Source: Gonapodya prolifera JEL478 (taxonomy: Eukaryota; Monoblepharomycota; Monoblepharidomycetes; Monoblepharidales; Gonapodyaceae). From it: a DNA stretch of 64,000 nt. Positions 11,842 to 22,800 of the stretch are shown piece by piece. The DNA lies in assembly GCA_001574975.1 (NCBI GenBank), contig KQ965741.1, forward strand, positions 557,349-621,348. The letters run 5' to 3'. Every line of letters begins with the position of its first letter. Position 1 is the first letter of the stretch. A model generated the notes under the pieces. The model was not told where the DNA came from. It was given only the letters and a program-made list of their open reading frames with translations, and ran no database searches. Made by a program: the position numbers and the translations under genes.

Positions 11842-12453
11842 TGGGTAGAGGTGTGACGTGGGATTGGCGCGGTCAGTTGGAGGCACGCTCCACGGTTTTG
11901 AGATTCCGTTTCGCAGGTTCTTGTTCTTCCCGCAATACAGGAGATCGCAAACATCAACGTGACGCATAAATGGTGCATTTGGTGCATGTTTAAAAGGCGA
12001 ATGGCTGTCCACTTCGTGGTTCCACGGAAGTCATTTTCGAAAACATTACCTAAGAACAAAGCCGCACCAATCGTATTCACATACGTTCGTCAGCTTTTCA
12101 CTTGGTAGTTGAGCAAAGAAAATAAAACAGGGCAAACACTTGTCATCACTTCCACAGCATCTAGAACAGAAGGAGAATGACGAAGGAGACCATTGAAGTG
12201 AAAGGACGCTCAAATTGTCTTCCCTTCACATTTCACCTGCTTGGTATGCCCGAATTTAATTCCAGGTTTCCTGTCTGCCTGTGAATTTGCTGCGGCCGGT
12301 CACCAGGCAAACATTTCGATCTTTCCATTCCCCTCGCACTTCTCCCTTTCATCACAGTACGTTGCTCCATGCCTGTATTAGCAATCACTCAGCAATCTTC
12401 GCGGCGACTTACATCCCCAAACCACGTGACTCCCGCAGACTCTAATCCACGCA
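11842..12453. promoter_or_regulatory. divergent intergenic region
   Basis: Lies between the 5-alpha-reductase start (minus) and the ankyrin gene (plus). An upstream in-frame extension of the former reaches about 12012. No clear motif. AT-rich stretch at 12110-12260. Confidence 0.35.
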
Positions 12454-14406
12454 ATGCCATCGAAATCATTCCCCCTCTTGCTGTTGCCTTCGGAGATCGT
12501 CATTCTTACCTCTCATTTCTGGCGAGACCACAGGCTGGGACTCCCTACCACCGCTCTGAACAGGTCGCTTGTGGCTCTCTTGAACGAGCCGACAGCCATC
12601 GCCCACCGCGCTCTGCAGGATTCCATGTTCGACAGTGCTTTGATCAAGGAGTGCTTGAGAGAATCACCGTCACTGTCCGTTGTGCGCGCTATTCTCGGAC
12701 TTCGTAAGGGAACACAACCGTCCTTACCATTTATTGAGTCGCTTTGCAGCCGAGGAGACGGTTCCTTGAGTACAATACAACTGCTGATTGATGAAGTTGG
12801 GACTGATTTTCTCCAGAATGATTGCGAAAGTGTGATTACGGCTGCTGCCTCGTCCGGATCGCTCCCCCTCGTGAAGCTTTTAGTAGAGAATGGTGGCAGC
12901 TTCACACCAGATTGCTCGGCAACTGTAATGGACGGCGCGTGCAAGGGCGGAAATCTTGAAGTGGTTCGATATCTGTGGGATAAGGGTGCCCAACTCGACG
13001 AGAACACTGAAAACGATCCTGTGAGCACCGCCATTGAAGGTGGTCACGCGGACATTCTGTCCTTTCTTCTCGACCGAGGTGTTCTGGAGACTGATGATGC
13101 GAAGGAGTGGGCTATCAGCGAAGCCATTGATTGGGACCAGATAGAATGCATCAAAGTCTTGGTGTCTTCTTGTGACCGCCTCGACGACTTGGCAACCTAC
13201 TTGTACACCGCCCTTCGCACTGATTCTTTACATGTTGTGAACTGTTTTCTTGATAACGGATTTCCCATAACCAATACCCTACTCGACTTTGCAACCTCAG
13301 TCGACGCAACAAAAGAATTGGTTCGTCGAGGAGTGGACCCCAAACACCAGGACAGTAAAGTACTTCAACGAGCAGTAGAGGAAAACAACCTGCATTTCGT
13401 TCGTTACGTTCTGGAACAGGGAGTTTCCGTGAACAACAACGATGGAAAAGCCGTTCATGCCGCGTGCACGAAAGGATATCTTAACATTTTGCAGGTGCTT
13501 CTCGATTCCAATGAACCCCTCAACGAGACCAGCAAAGAGGGTTTGCTCGAGACAGCTGCTCGTGCCGCTCAGCCAGAGGTTGTCACGCACCTCCTTTCCC
13601 GTGGAATCGCTGGATCAACTACACAGCTCTCATCAGCTCTCATTGCAGCTGTAAACACACCCGTTGGTCGGAATATTGGAAAGATATCTGGAAACGTACC
13701 TGCTACCGTCAAAGTCCTTCTCAACGCAGGTGCGGATGTACATGTGGCTGGAGTTAGCGAGGCCTTTGTTGAATGTTGCTCAATGGAGTGGAGCTTTGAT
13801 GGGCAGAGTGATTTGGTTTCCATCCTCCTAGCTGCAGGCGTTGACTGTACCACTGAAGGAGGGAAGGCACTCGTAGGGGCCTGCAGGATTCTCGATGACG
13901 CCATTGCCGAGGATATGGTGCTGCGATTTAAAGCAGCGGGGAAGTTGTCCCAGGAGCTTGTAACAGATTGCATTGCAGTTTGTGCCAAATCTGACAGATG
14001 GTCGCTCTTTGAATATTTTGTCAGCGTTGCGGGAGACCAGCATCACGGCGCTGCTCTTCGAGTTGCCTGTGAGGCAAACAAGTTGGGCTGTGTGCGTAAT
14101 CTGCTCGCGCAAGGGTCTGTACCATCGTTGGAGCGGGACTCGATGTTAAAGCTTGCCGCTGAACATGATCGCAAAGAGATGGTCATTGTTCTTGCTGAGG
14201 GTGGGGCAAGCATCACAGGTCCTCCTGGCAGTGCAGCGCTTCGAGCCGCAGCAGAGTATGGAAATTTGGATGTTATGGTGGAACTGCTGAAGAGGGGAGC
14301 AACCATGGCACCAAAATGGTTTGACGGACCGATCCGGACTGCCCGGAATCACAACCGGCCAGATGTCGCGGCATTTTTTCTGGATACTCAACAGAAAGGG
14401 AGATAG
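12454..14406 (+). CDS. ankyrin-repeat protein, intronless
   Basis: Single 650-codon open frame from the ATG at 12454. From about residue 100 onward it is a run of ankyrin-type helices in divergent units, for example GSLPLVKLLVENGGS, GNLEVVRYLWDKGA, GHADILSFLLDRGV, GYLNILQVLLDSNEP and GNLDVMVELLKRGA. I count at least twelve units. The first 100 residues contain LPSEIVILTSHFWR, which could be a degenerate F-box-like or capping segment, but this is weak. No enzyme domain. Being intronless among intron-rich neighbours may point to retroposition, or to the habit of ankyrin families in such genomes. Role unknown; likely a binding scaffold. Confidence 0.85.
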   Translation: MPSKSFPLLLLPSEIVILTSHFWRDHRLGLPTTALNRSLVALLNEPTAIAHRALQDSMFDSALIKECLRESPSLSVVRAILGLRKGTQPSLPFIESLCSRGDGSLSTIQLLIDEVGTDFLQNDCESVITAAASSGSLPLVKLLVENGGSFTPDCSATVMDGACKGGNLEVVRYLWDKGAQLDENTENDPVSTAIEGGHADILSFLLDRGVLETDDAKEWAISEAIDWDQIECIKVLVSSCDRLDDLATYLYTALRTDSLHVVNCFLDNGFPITNTLLDFATSVDATKELVRRGVDPKHQDSKVLQRAVEENNLHFVRYVLEQGVSVNNNDGKAVHAACTKGYLNILQVLLDSNEPLNETSKEGLLETAARAAQPEVVTHLLSRGIAGSTTQLSSALIAAVNTPVGRNIGKISGNVPATVKVLLNAGADVHVAGVSEAFVECCSMEWSFDGQSDLVSILLAAGVDCTTEGGKALVGACRILDDAIAEDMVLRFKAAGKLSQELVTDCIAVCAKSDRWSLFEYFVSVAGDQHHGAALRVACEANKLGCVRNLLAQGSVPSLERDSMLKLAAEHDRKEMVIVLAEGGASITGPPGSAALRAAAEYGNLDVMVELLKRGATMAPKWFDGPIRTARNHNRPDVAAFFLDTQQKGR

Positions 14407-14706
14407 TTCAGTTTATTTATTTAGACCGTAAGGTGAATCTTATAAGGGCCTGCAAAGCGTTGTAGCCTGAGGTATGTATTTCTTCCTTCTTATTTTGATG
14501 CCCGGCAACGAGTGGAATCGACCAATAATTGTCAACCGGGAACAAGTACTAACATGTTTCAAATCGAATTGAACTCGTATAGTGGGCTATGGTGAAGGGT
14601 TTGGATCGTTCATGCAGTACATCGCATCATGCATAAGTTCATTTAGAGAGGTATCAACAAATCACAAAACACCCCAGTTCTTGGGGATTGGCCTCAGTAA
14701 AGGTCA
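14407..14706. other. convergent spacer
   Basis: Between the ankyrin gene and the coiled-coil gene; AT-rich, no gene seen. Confidence 0.4.
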
Positions 14707-17700
14707 TCAGACATCGTCCATCTCGTTCCAATTCCTCAGTCCCTTCTTCCGCTCCTGCACCTTGCGCGCCTTCTCTCGCTCACCCTTTTCCTCCACCACC
14801 GAACCAATTCGAGACCCGCCACTGGTCCTCGGCGGTGTTCTGTACATCGTTCGAGACTGGGAAGCTCCCTTTCCGCTCACGTGTAAGGTCGTGCCATTAT
14901 CAACGTGCACATGCTCCGCCTTCGTGCGTGCTTGAAACCCCTCCTCGTACAGCAGCTCACCGCTGCCACCACTCTCCTCCCAGCCCCTGATCTCGGCCCT
15001 CAGAGCATTGCAAGCATCCACAAGCTTCTCCCGCTCGTTGATCACACGGCGTAGATCAGCAACAGCGCTCCGTAGCGCCTCCCTCAGTCGGGTGTTCTCA
15101 GCCACCAGACGACCCCGCTCCTGGTCCCATTCCGCTTCTCGGGCCAAAACCGCCCCAGCATCACCCTCCATCTCACCCCTTTCCCGCACCTCTTGTTGCA
15201 GCACTGCAACACGCTGTCGTAGATGTGCAGCCAATTGGCGAAACTGTCCCAACTGCTCTCGTGTGAGGTGCAGTTGCGCTTCGAGCCCATGGTTGGCCGC
15301 CCGCTTCATCGACAAAATCACCGAATAGGGCCACATGAGATATAAAGCCATCAGGCATTTCATCATCACAATAGATTCACCGCCATTGTAAACTCACCAG
15401 GTCTCCCTCCCGTACGGGCCCAGCATCTCGCATCGTCAACTCCTCAACTTCGTTCCTCAATGCGCTCACCATAGCCGCCAGGGACTCGTTCTAACGCACC
15501 ACCATAAAGCCATCACAACTTTACTAAATAGCTCAGCTCGTCAACCGCGCACACTCAATACTCACAGCACGCACCAACCCATCCACATCGAGCCCTCGCG
15601 AGTCCACGCCCACACCCAATCCACCTTCCACCTCGCCCATCACCTCTCTCTCGCGCTCTTGCAACTCCCTCAGTATCCCCTCGGGACCCTCACCTTCGAA
15701 CAGCCCCAACGCCGTCGATGGAGTCGCCTCCCGCTGTGGCCTGCGACTCTCGCTGCTCGACATAGCGACCGATGGAGACACTACAGACTCCACTTTGCTA
15801 GCACGTCCAGACTCGGCCGCTTGGTGATCCGGCAGCTCGCCCTCGCCCGCGACGGACCCAGCGCGGGACTGGGTGCGCGAGGAACGATTGCCGTTCGCCG
15901 CTGTCAGCACGGCTTCCTTTTCGCGCTTCTTTCTGGACTTATCATCTGCATTCGGGTGGGGTGCAGGGATCGGCGCGTGCAGTTCGGCTGCAGGAGATGT
16001 CGACTGCAGCCTTCCCTCCTGTGAGACCTCCGCCACGCCGTCAATTGTGCTATCCTCGCCACTATCGGGAACAGCACGCCCACTCGGTACCAGCTGCATA
16101 AAGGGAACACCCTCTGTTAGTAAGGACAACTTTTCATTCATGGTGACGGGCTAACCTTGTCCCCCAGAAGAAGGGCCTTCAATCTAGATTCTGCGACCCG
16201 GGCACGAGCCTCTGCTCTATCTCTTTGGGCCGTCACTTCGCGCGCATAGGCGTCCCGATCGCGTACTTTTCGGCGCACCAGGAGGTCGTACTTGCGCTCC
16301 CACTCCATGTTGACTTCACAATTCATTCGTGGCACATGGTGTCATTTCACATAGCATTTGTCGAGTCAGAGGTTATAACGTACCTTCCTCGGCCCGTCGC
16401 CGCGCCTCGTCTTCAAGTTTGCCCCGCTTCACGGCATCCTCTCGCGCCTCCCGTAGCATCTGGCGAAGCTCCTCGCACTCACGCATCACGGCGTCGTGCC
16501 GTGTTCGCGCGTCTGCCAGGGCGCTAGACATCAAGCGCAACTGGGGGACACCAGTGTGGTTCAGAACCTAATCACCTAATCGGCAAAACGGAACAGAACC
16601 AGCGCACCTGTTCGCCCAGCTCAGCCTCCCGCCGCTCCCATGCGTCTCGATCAACCCTGCCGCTCTCCTGATCACTCTTGCGTTCCTCCTCCACAGCACG
16701 GGCTTTACTCTCGGCCGCGCGAATCTTGACGGCAAACTCCCCACGCTCCTCTACTAGCGCGGCCTGTGTTTCCTGCAGACGCGCTGACAGATCCCCAACC
16801 TGCGCGCGGAGGGCGCTTACCGTGTGCGACGTGGACTATAACGAAGGGGGATAAACCGCCACCCATCAAAACACTTTCGGGGTAACGCACCTTGGCGGAA
16901 TCCTCCGTCTCCCGCTGAAACGTCGCCCGCGTCGCTTCCAGTGCTTCTCGTGCTTCCTTGACGTCTTGTTGAGCCTTTGAGCAAAGCTTATCGTCAAACG
17001 GTGGGCACGACAGTACGGTCTGGGAAAGCTTACCGATTCCAGGTTCGCAGAGAGCTCCCGCTTCTCCATGCCGTGTGTCCGATGCTCATCTTCCAAGTCC
17101 CATCGTAGATCCTTGACAAGCTTTTCCAACGTTCTGCTCCGCCAAACAAAAGAAAAACGCGTGACCTCATTGCGAAAGCGCTTCGAGTTCATGCTCACAC
17201 ACCTTCGCACCCCTTCCCCTTCCTCCCACTTGACCTTCCACCCGTCCCGCTCCTTCTCCAATCTGTCACGATCGCTACAAGCTTCGTCGACGTCCAGCTT
17301 GACCCGGGAAAGCGCTTCGTCATGGGCACGCTGCAGCTCGTGTTGAGCGTGTTGGTGGGCTGCAGTGAGGGACGCGACAGTTGCAGTGTGTGCGGATCTT
17401 TCGAGACAAAACGATTTCGAATGGCGAGTAGAGGGGCATAGGAACGCTTAGAGAGGGATCTGTCAATGTGGTGAAGTGATTTCGAGACTCACTTTTCATC
17501 GTCCATGGCTCGCTGCAGTTCCCGGTGACGTGCCTGGTGCGCGAAATTTTCGCGATCGTGCTCTTCTTTGAGAGCCCGGATTGCTTCGGTGTGGGTCGTT
17601 TGTAGCATCTTATAAATTGTTTTGAACAACGTCAGAGTGGGCACTGAGACCATCCAACGATCCCATAGTCTTGCACGTCCAACTCGTGAGTTCGTATAGG

Positions 17701-18454
17701 CGAGAAGCGCTTACCTCGAGTTCTCTCTTCGCCTTCCGTGATTGGTCTGCAACGGAGCTTTCAAGCGACAGAACCACCATGTTCAAGTTCGATATTTGGT
17801 CCGACCGCTCAGCCAGTGTAACTTTGATGTCAGAAAGGCGCGCTTCTCTGTCTCAGCAGGCGGAAAGAAAGGTCCTTTACGTTCACATGTTACACCTGTT
17901 GCTGTGGGCGTGTTCCATCCAAAGCTCACCGTTCATGGACGTCCTTTGTGAGCTCTTCGACTTGTCGCTCCAGCGCTTCTATTTCCTTGTCTCTCCCGTC
18001 GATGAGGGACAGGTTGTAGAAGAAATCAGAACGGAGCTCGTCTAGCTTGTACTCCAAATCGGCCCTCTGTGATCAGGAGACAGGAGACGCGGACGATTGA
18101 TCCAGAGAAAACACAAGCTTGGGTTTACGGGTTTAGCTGAAAACAAACCTCGGCTTCCTTGGCCGTCAATGCATCGTCCAGTGCTGCGACGTGAGCGGTA
18201 TACAAGTCCGAAAGCTCCTTCTCCTTCGCGGCCAGTTGGTCTCGGAAATTTGCGAGAGAAGCGACCGCGCGTGCAGGTAGTCGTATCGGAGAGGTGCCTT
18301 GCGATGCGGGAGTCAGTGTCCGCGTTGCCTGGCGTTTTGGTGGAGAGGACGGTCCCGATATCGAATCAGAGAGAGAATGGACATCTGGCGGCAAAGATGG
18401 GGGGTTTGGTGGATTCATCGATTGCAATAGGCCCTGGTTCTCGTCGCCGTTCAT
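14707..18454 (-). CDS. long coiled-coil protein, about a dozen exons
   Basis: The first exon (18149-18454) starts with MNGDENQGLLQS, is Pro/Ser-rich, and runs into a coiled coil (LANFRDQLAAKEKELSDLY). Further exons with heptad-like Glu/Lys/Leu patterns follow through 17.9, 17.5, 17.1, 16.8, 16.5 and 16.2 kb. The exon at about 15.55-16.10 kb is a Ser/Pro-rich linker. The last exon (14707 to about 15310) reads LTREQLGQFRQLAAHLRQRV and ends in NWNEMDDV. No enzymatic or membrane segment. The individual exon limits in the middle are not fixed here. The protein resembles centrosome, flagellar-base or Golgin-type coiled coils by composition only. A specific family is not recognised. Confidence 0.7.
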
Positions 18455-18559
18455 TATTGTCTTGCTTCCTATGCAAGAAATTTGGTTGAAAACATCACAT
18501 TGGCCCAACATACATCTTCACTGAGTTACATACTGGGTTTGTCTTGTACACAATACCAT

Positions 18560-18580
18560 ACACACACACATACACACATA
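18560..18580. repeat. CA-rich microsatellite
   Basis: Alternating CA with TA interruptions, about 21 nt. Confidence 0.8.
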
Positions 18581-18887
18581 CGGCAGGTTGACGCAAAGCA
18601 GACACCAGCTTCCATTTTTTTCCCTTTCTCTGCAAATACCCGAACCCGAAATTCCACTTCACTCCTGGAATATGAGGCCAGACGCGACTTGACGGGACAA
18701 CTTTGCAGTATCTTTGTCCTGGGAAAGGGGGCCGGAGCGTGGAGAAAGCGGGCGACTGGGGCGGAGGGATGGAGAGTGACAGGGGGCCGAGATGCAGGCT
18801 CCTGCTCGTTCTCGTGGGTGTGGATTGGGGAGATTCTGGAAAAGCATCAACCCTCCCCCGGGGGAAAGGGGCCGGTTCGGAAGTGTC

Positions 18888-18936
18888 TTTGTGTGTGTGT
18901 GTGTATGCATATGTGCATGTGCATGTGTGCACGTGG
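18888..18936. repeat. TG-rich microsatellite
   Basis: A GT run followed by GTGCAT-type units over about 49 nt. Confidence 0.8.
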
Positions 18937-19274
18937 ACATAAGTACATGTTTGCAATGTGATATGTTCTGTATGTACAGTATGCTGCAATGTAATGTGCA
19001 ATATGGATAGTGGATTTTTTCGACCAAACTCGTGGCAAAGCTTCCATGATGATTCACCCGCTTACTTATGTTGATACATGTTGATACATACACTCCGCAA
19101 TTGAACTATCCGCGATGAAGTTACAAGATTACTCCGGGGTATATTTTTAACCGAACTCGAGTACTAAATACGATGTTCCTTCGACGTGTTCAAAGGTAAA
19201 CTTATTGTCTCCTGCAAACCGAATCAAGGTATGTAAATGAACTTCTACCGAAAACAAATCGGGAAACGGGATGC

Positions 19275-19643
19275 TCACATAGTTCCACTGAACCCGAGTC
19301 TCTCGCCCTTTCCTTTCATCACTTTCTTGAAAGCAGCCGTCGTAGTTGGCTTTGCCGGTGGTGGACCTGATGGTGGCACAACAGCACGCTTCACTCGCAT
19401 TGGCTTTGGTACCTTGTCCGTAAGCCAGTCCGAGCACCCGGGCACGGACCCGCAAGAGTTCGACAAGAAAGCCATCGCGTCCCCCCTCATCGATTCGCGT
19501 GTAATGATCTGGTGGCTTAAGAGCGCGAGCGCGAGGACGACCAAAGAGTAGAAGAGAACTCCTCTTGATTTGGGAGTCTTTGCTGCACTGGTGGGAGGTG
19601 ACAATGCCGCACTGGTTGATGGAGCAGACTTGGACTTGGCCAT
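19275..19643 (-). CDS. small single-pass membrane protein, unknown
   Basis: An uninterrupted 122-codon frame from the ATG at 19643. A Ser/Ala/Pro-rich basic N-terminus (about 28 residues) precedes one hydrophobic helix (LFYSLVVLALALLSHQI) and a short domain with two Cys (NSCGSVPGCSDW). A basic, Pro-rich tail follows. Topology is probably N-in. Just downstream, in another frame down to 19147, natural-looking residues occur (VSIPFPDLFSVEVHL, then GTSYLVLEFG), so the 3' end may be longer through splicing or a frameshift. Family not recognised. Confidence 0.55.
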   Translation of the reverse strand: MAKSKSAPSTSAALSPPTSAAKTPKSRGVLFYSLVVLALALLSHQIITRESMRGDAMAFLSNSCGSVPGCSDWLTDKVPKPMRVKRAVVPPSGPPPAKPTTTAAFKKVMKGKGERLGFSGTM

Positions 19644-19850
19644 TGGAATGATTCTTTTGTGATTACAAGTTCGATGTACTGCCCGAAGTGCGCGTGTGCT
19701 TTGAAGTAGCGCTTAGTTCGAGTTCAGCGCGACTGATGAGCTGCAAGGAATGATGAGCGGCTAAATCCACTGCGTACCCTTTCTGGGACCAAAGCGACTC
19801 ACTGTTCATTGAACTCGATTCCACGTTAGAATTCCCATGCCTCCACGAAA

Positions 19851-22800
19851 ATGAGCCTGCGATTTTTTTACTCGATGCGGGTGCTTCTCGTCGGAGGCGT
19901 CCTTCTTGCCTGGCTTGCGTGCGTGAGCTCCGGCGCAGCTCGAGGTCATCGCCCAAAAAATTCTCCACCAATACACTGGAGCCCGCACACCAGGCGACAG
20001 AGACTCGATAATGGAAGCACGTGCTCAATTTCACGCTTTAATCTCCTCCCATCATCGAATGTGCCTGGGAAACCCCCCCGTTTCTACCCCGTTTGCGATG
20101 AAGGGGTCCCGGACTCGCACGGGACGAGCCCATTTGCCAAACCCTCGGACCTCGAGGATCCCATAGCACACACCGGAAACATCACGAGGCGGGGAAAGGG
20201 TCGGAAACAACGGCCTGTCCGGGCTGCGAGCTCGGCGTTCTCAATCACGCTGAACTGTGGGGTCGCAGCATTCAATCCTACTCTGTGCGACAAGGTGAAC
20301 AAGGCATTGAATGGTGCTGGAAATCGCATAGCTGCCGCAATCAGAATCGTCAATCCCAGTAAGTGGTTCTTGGCGCCAAGCCTCCTCGATTACTCACAGA
20401 TACGACTTCTGTTCCTTCGATCAGTCACAGTCACGGTGACCTTCACTTCCTTCTGCAGTAACTTAATGTGTAACTCCAATGTGCTCGGTCAGGCAAGCCC
20501 GGCGTCACTGTGGTCAGTGAACAATGGAGCGTATCTTATTCCCCAAGTATGTCGCGAAAGCACCGGTCTATCAACAATCAACTAAAGCTTTTTTTCAGGC
20601 TCTGCTGAAAAACACCTATAGTGCTCCTCTCCCCTACTCTGATAACGACATTACCGCAATGTTCAATGCAGATTTTTCATGGTGGTTCCAGGGAGACCCT
20701 CCCATATATGCAGACCAGCAGGACTTCGAAAGCGTAGTGGTGCACGAGTTTTTACATGGCATGGGCTTTCTGACGGGGTGGAACAAATGGTTCAATGGTT
20801 CGCTCCTGATCCCTTCTGCCTGTTTATGTCAGCGCTCCTAACACTATTTATTTTTATGCAAACGTTTCCATAATCAGTGGCGACTCAAGATTTCCTGACG
20901 CCGCCTTATTACAGCTGGGCCAACGGTACCTTTTTCTCCTGGGCCCCTCAGTACATTTTCGATTCCTTGATGATGTGAGTCGGGGTATTGAGCCGTGTTG
21001 TTTATATCTCACCAACGCTTCCGATACAGCGAAAGCTCGTCATACGCCCCCATTTCATCGTACTACAATGCGATCACGTCGTTCAACGTCGCCAGCGGTA
21101 CCACCGTTTCCAACTTTGTCGATGTATTTCGGTCTACCGGTGGAGCCTCCTACAGCGCGTCCAGGGAGTTGTACGGCATGGCAACATCAGGCGGACAACA
21201 TATCAGTATTTTATCTGATATAAGCTACGGGGGTGGGAACTCGGTTCCTTTGTGGACGGATAGCGCGTACTCCGCCGGAACAACTCTGTCCCACTTTGAC
21301 GACGAACTCGAGACCACGCCGGACTTCCTCATGATCTCGTTTGCCCGGGCTGGCACCACATTGGATCAGAAAATCGCGGACAATGGGGGTTATATGTATG
21401 GGGCTCTTGGTCCTAATGTAGTGGCGAGTGAGTTCCCAGTTGTTTATGGAATGAACCGATGCTCAATGTTCTTTCTCACCCCTCTTCAGTATTGGATTTG
21501 ATAGGCTGGACTATTAACGACCTCGGTTCTCTGGTGCAAACGTGAGTCGTTCCCAGGTAAATAATCGGTGGTAAGCGTGAACTTATGTGTTCTTGCCTTG
21601 CCAGCTCAACGCTCACGACATCAACGACTACTGCCACTCTTCGGTAGGAGAATAACTGCACAGAACATCTTTCTTCTTATCTAACCGTTGAATGGTCCAA
21701 CCGAAATATTGAACAGCACAACCACATCCGTAGTTGCCTTGAGAAGGTAAGAGGTGGAGTCCATCTCCCGCTCAGAGCTTCATTTAACATTCAACTTGCA
21801 GGAAAGCGACGACCACTACGTAAGTGATAACTCCGCTCTGCTCCCCCTTCTTGCAATTTGCAGTTTCGTGATATGCTCACCACTAGGGCTAAGTTTGGTA
21901 CGACATCCTCCACTTCAACCCGGACGTTCTCTTCTACCACATCACAGAGCGTCACGTAAGTATTTTCTGTTTGGAAACTTTGCAAAAGTAACCGCATGGA
22001 CCACACAATGATGAATTCGCTTATGAACAGATCAACCGCTCAAAGCACTTCAAATCTTCAACCATATTTGACGTCTACAACAGCAACTGTGGAATGGTCA
22101 AGAACGGCCACCTCGCAGTCCTCTGCGACATCTTCCTTGACAGTTTTGAGCACCGAGGCTGTAGCGAACTCCACCATGACTCAAACACCCACCACGGCAA
22201 ATCCGTCCACAGTACTGTCGTCTGCGGCGTTCACTGTGTCTTCGATTCAGCCCGTACCCACAATGTTGCCTACGTCCTTTATGACATCGTCAACGGTATT
22301 GACCACTGATTCAATTGCAAGCAGATCTGATTCAATATCATCAATCGAGCCTTTGACTTCAACTTGGGCTTCTACTTACACAGGCGCGAGTGCAGGGAGC
22401 ATTACGTTGACAAGTTCAAGTTCGGTGCAGACTACGACCGCGGTAGCGACTCAATCTTCCCGAACTTCCTCAATAAATCCTTCTTTCACATCCGCAACTG
22501 CTACAACAACAGTCCCTCTTGTCGCCGTTAAAAGGTAAGTTTTGCGTGGCATTTCAAATGTTCGGTTCGCTGATCAAAATTGCCACCTTACGCCTCCTCC
22601 GTGAAAAGTACAAATGGGGTCATGTGAGTGAACACCAAAATCCAATGCGCTTTTCAAACCTCGTGACAACGTATTTTTAATGTTGCAGGGGCATCAACCA
22701 GCCTGACAGTGGAAGCCCAATCATCGATGCGGTCAGCATTGTGGGAACAACCGAAACGAATTACGTCATTCAAACAATGAAATCGACTGAAACTCAGAGT

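Larger units (their letters stand above)
18455..19274. other. intergenic with dinucleotide repeats
   Basis: No gene seen. The open frames here come from CA/TG-rich sequence. The promoter of the coiled-coil gene should be at the left side. Confidence 0.5.

Noticed and set aside
18495-19093. Overlapping His/Thr/Cys-rich ORFs on both strands
   Set aside because: They are translations of CA/TG dinucleotide repeats.
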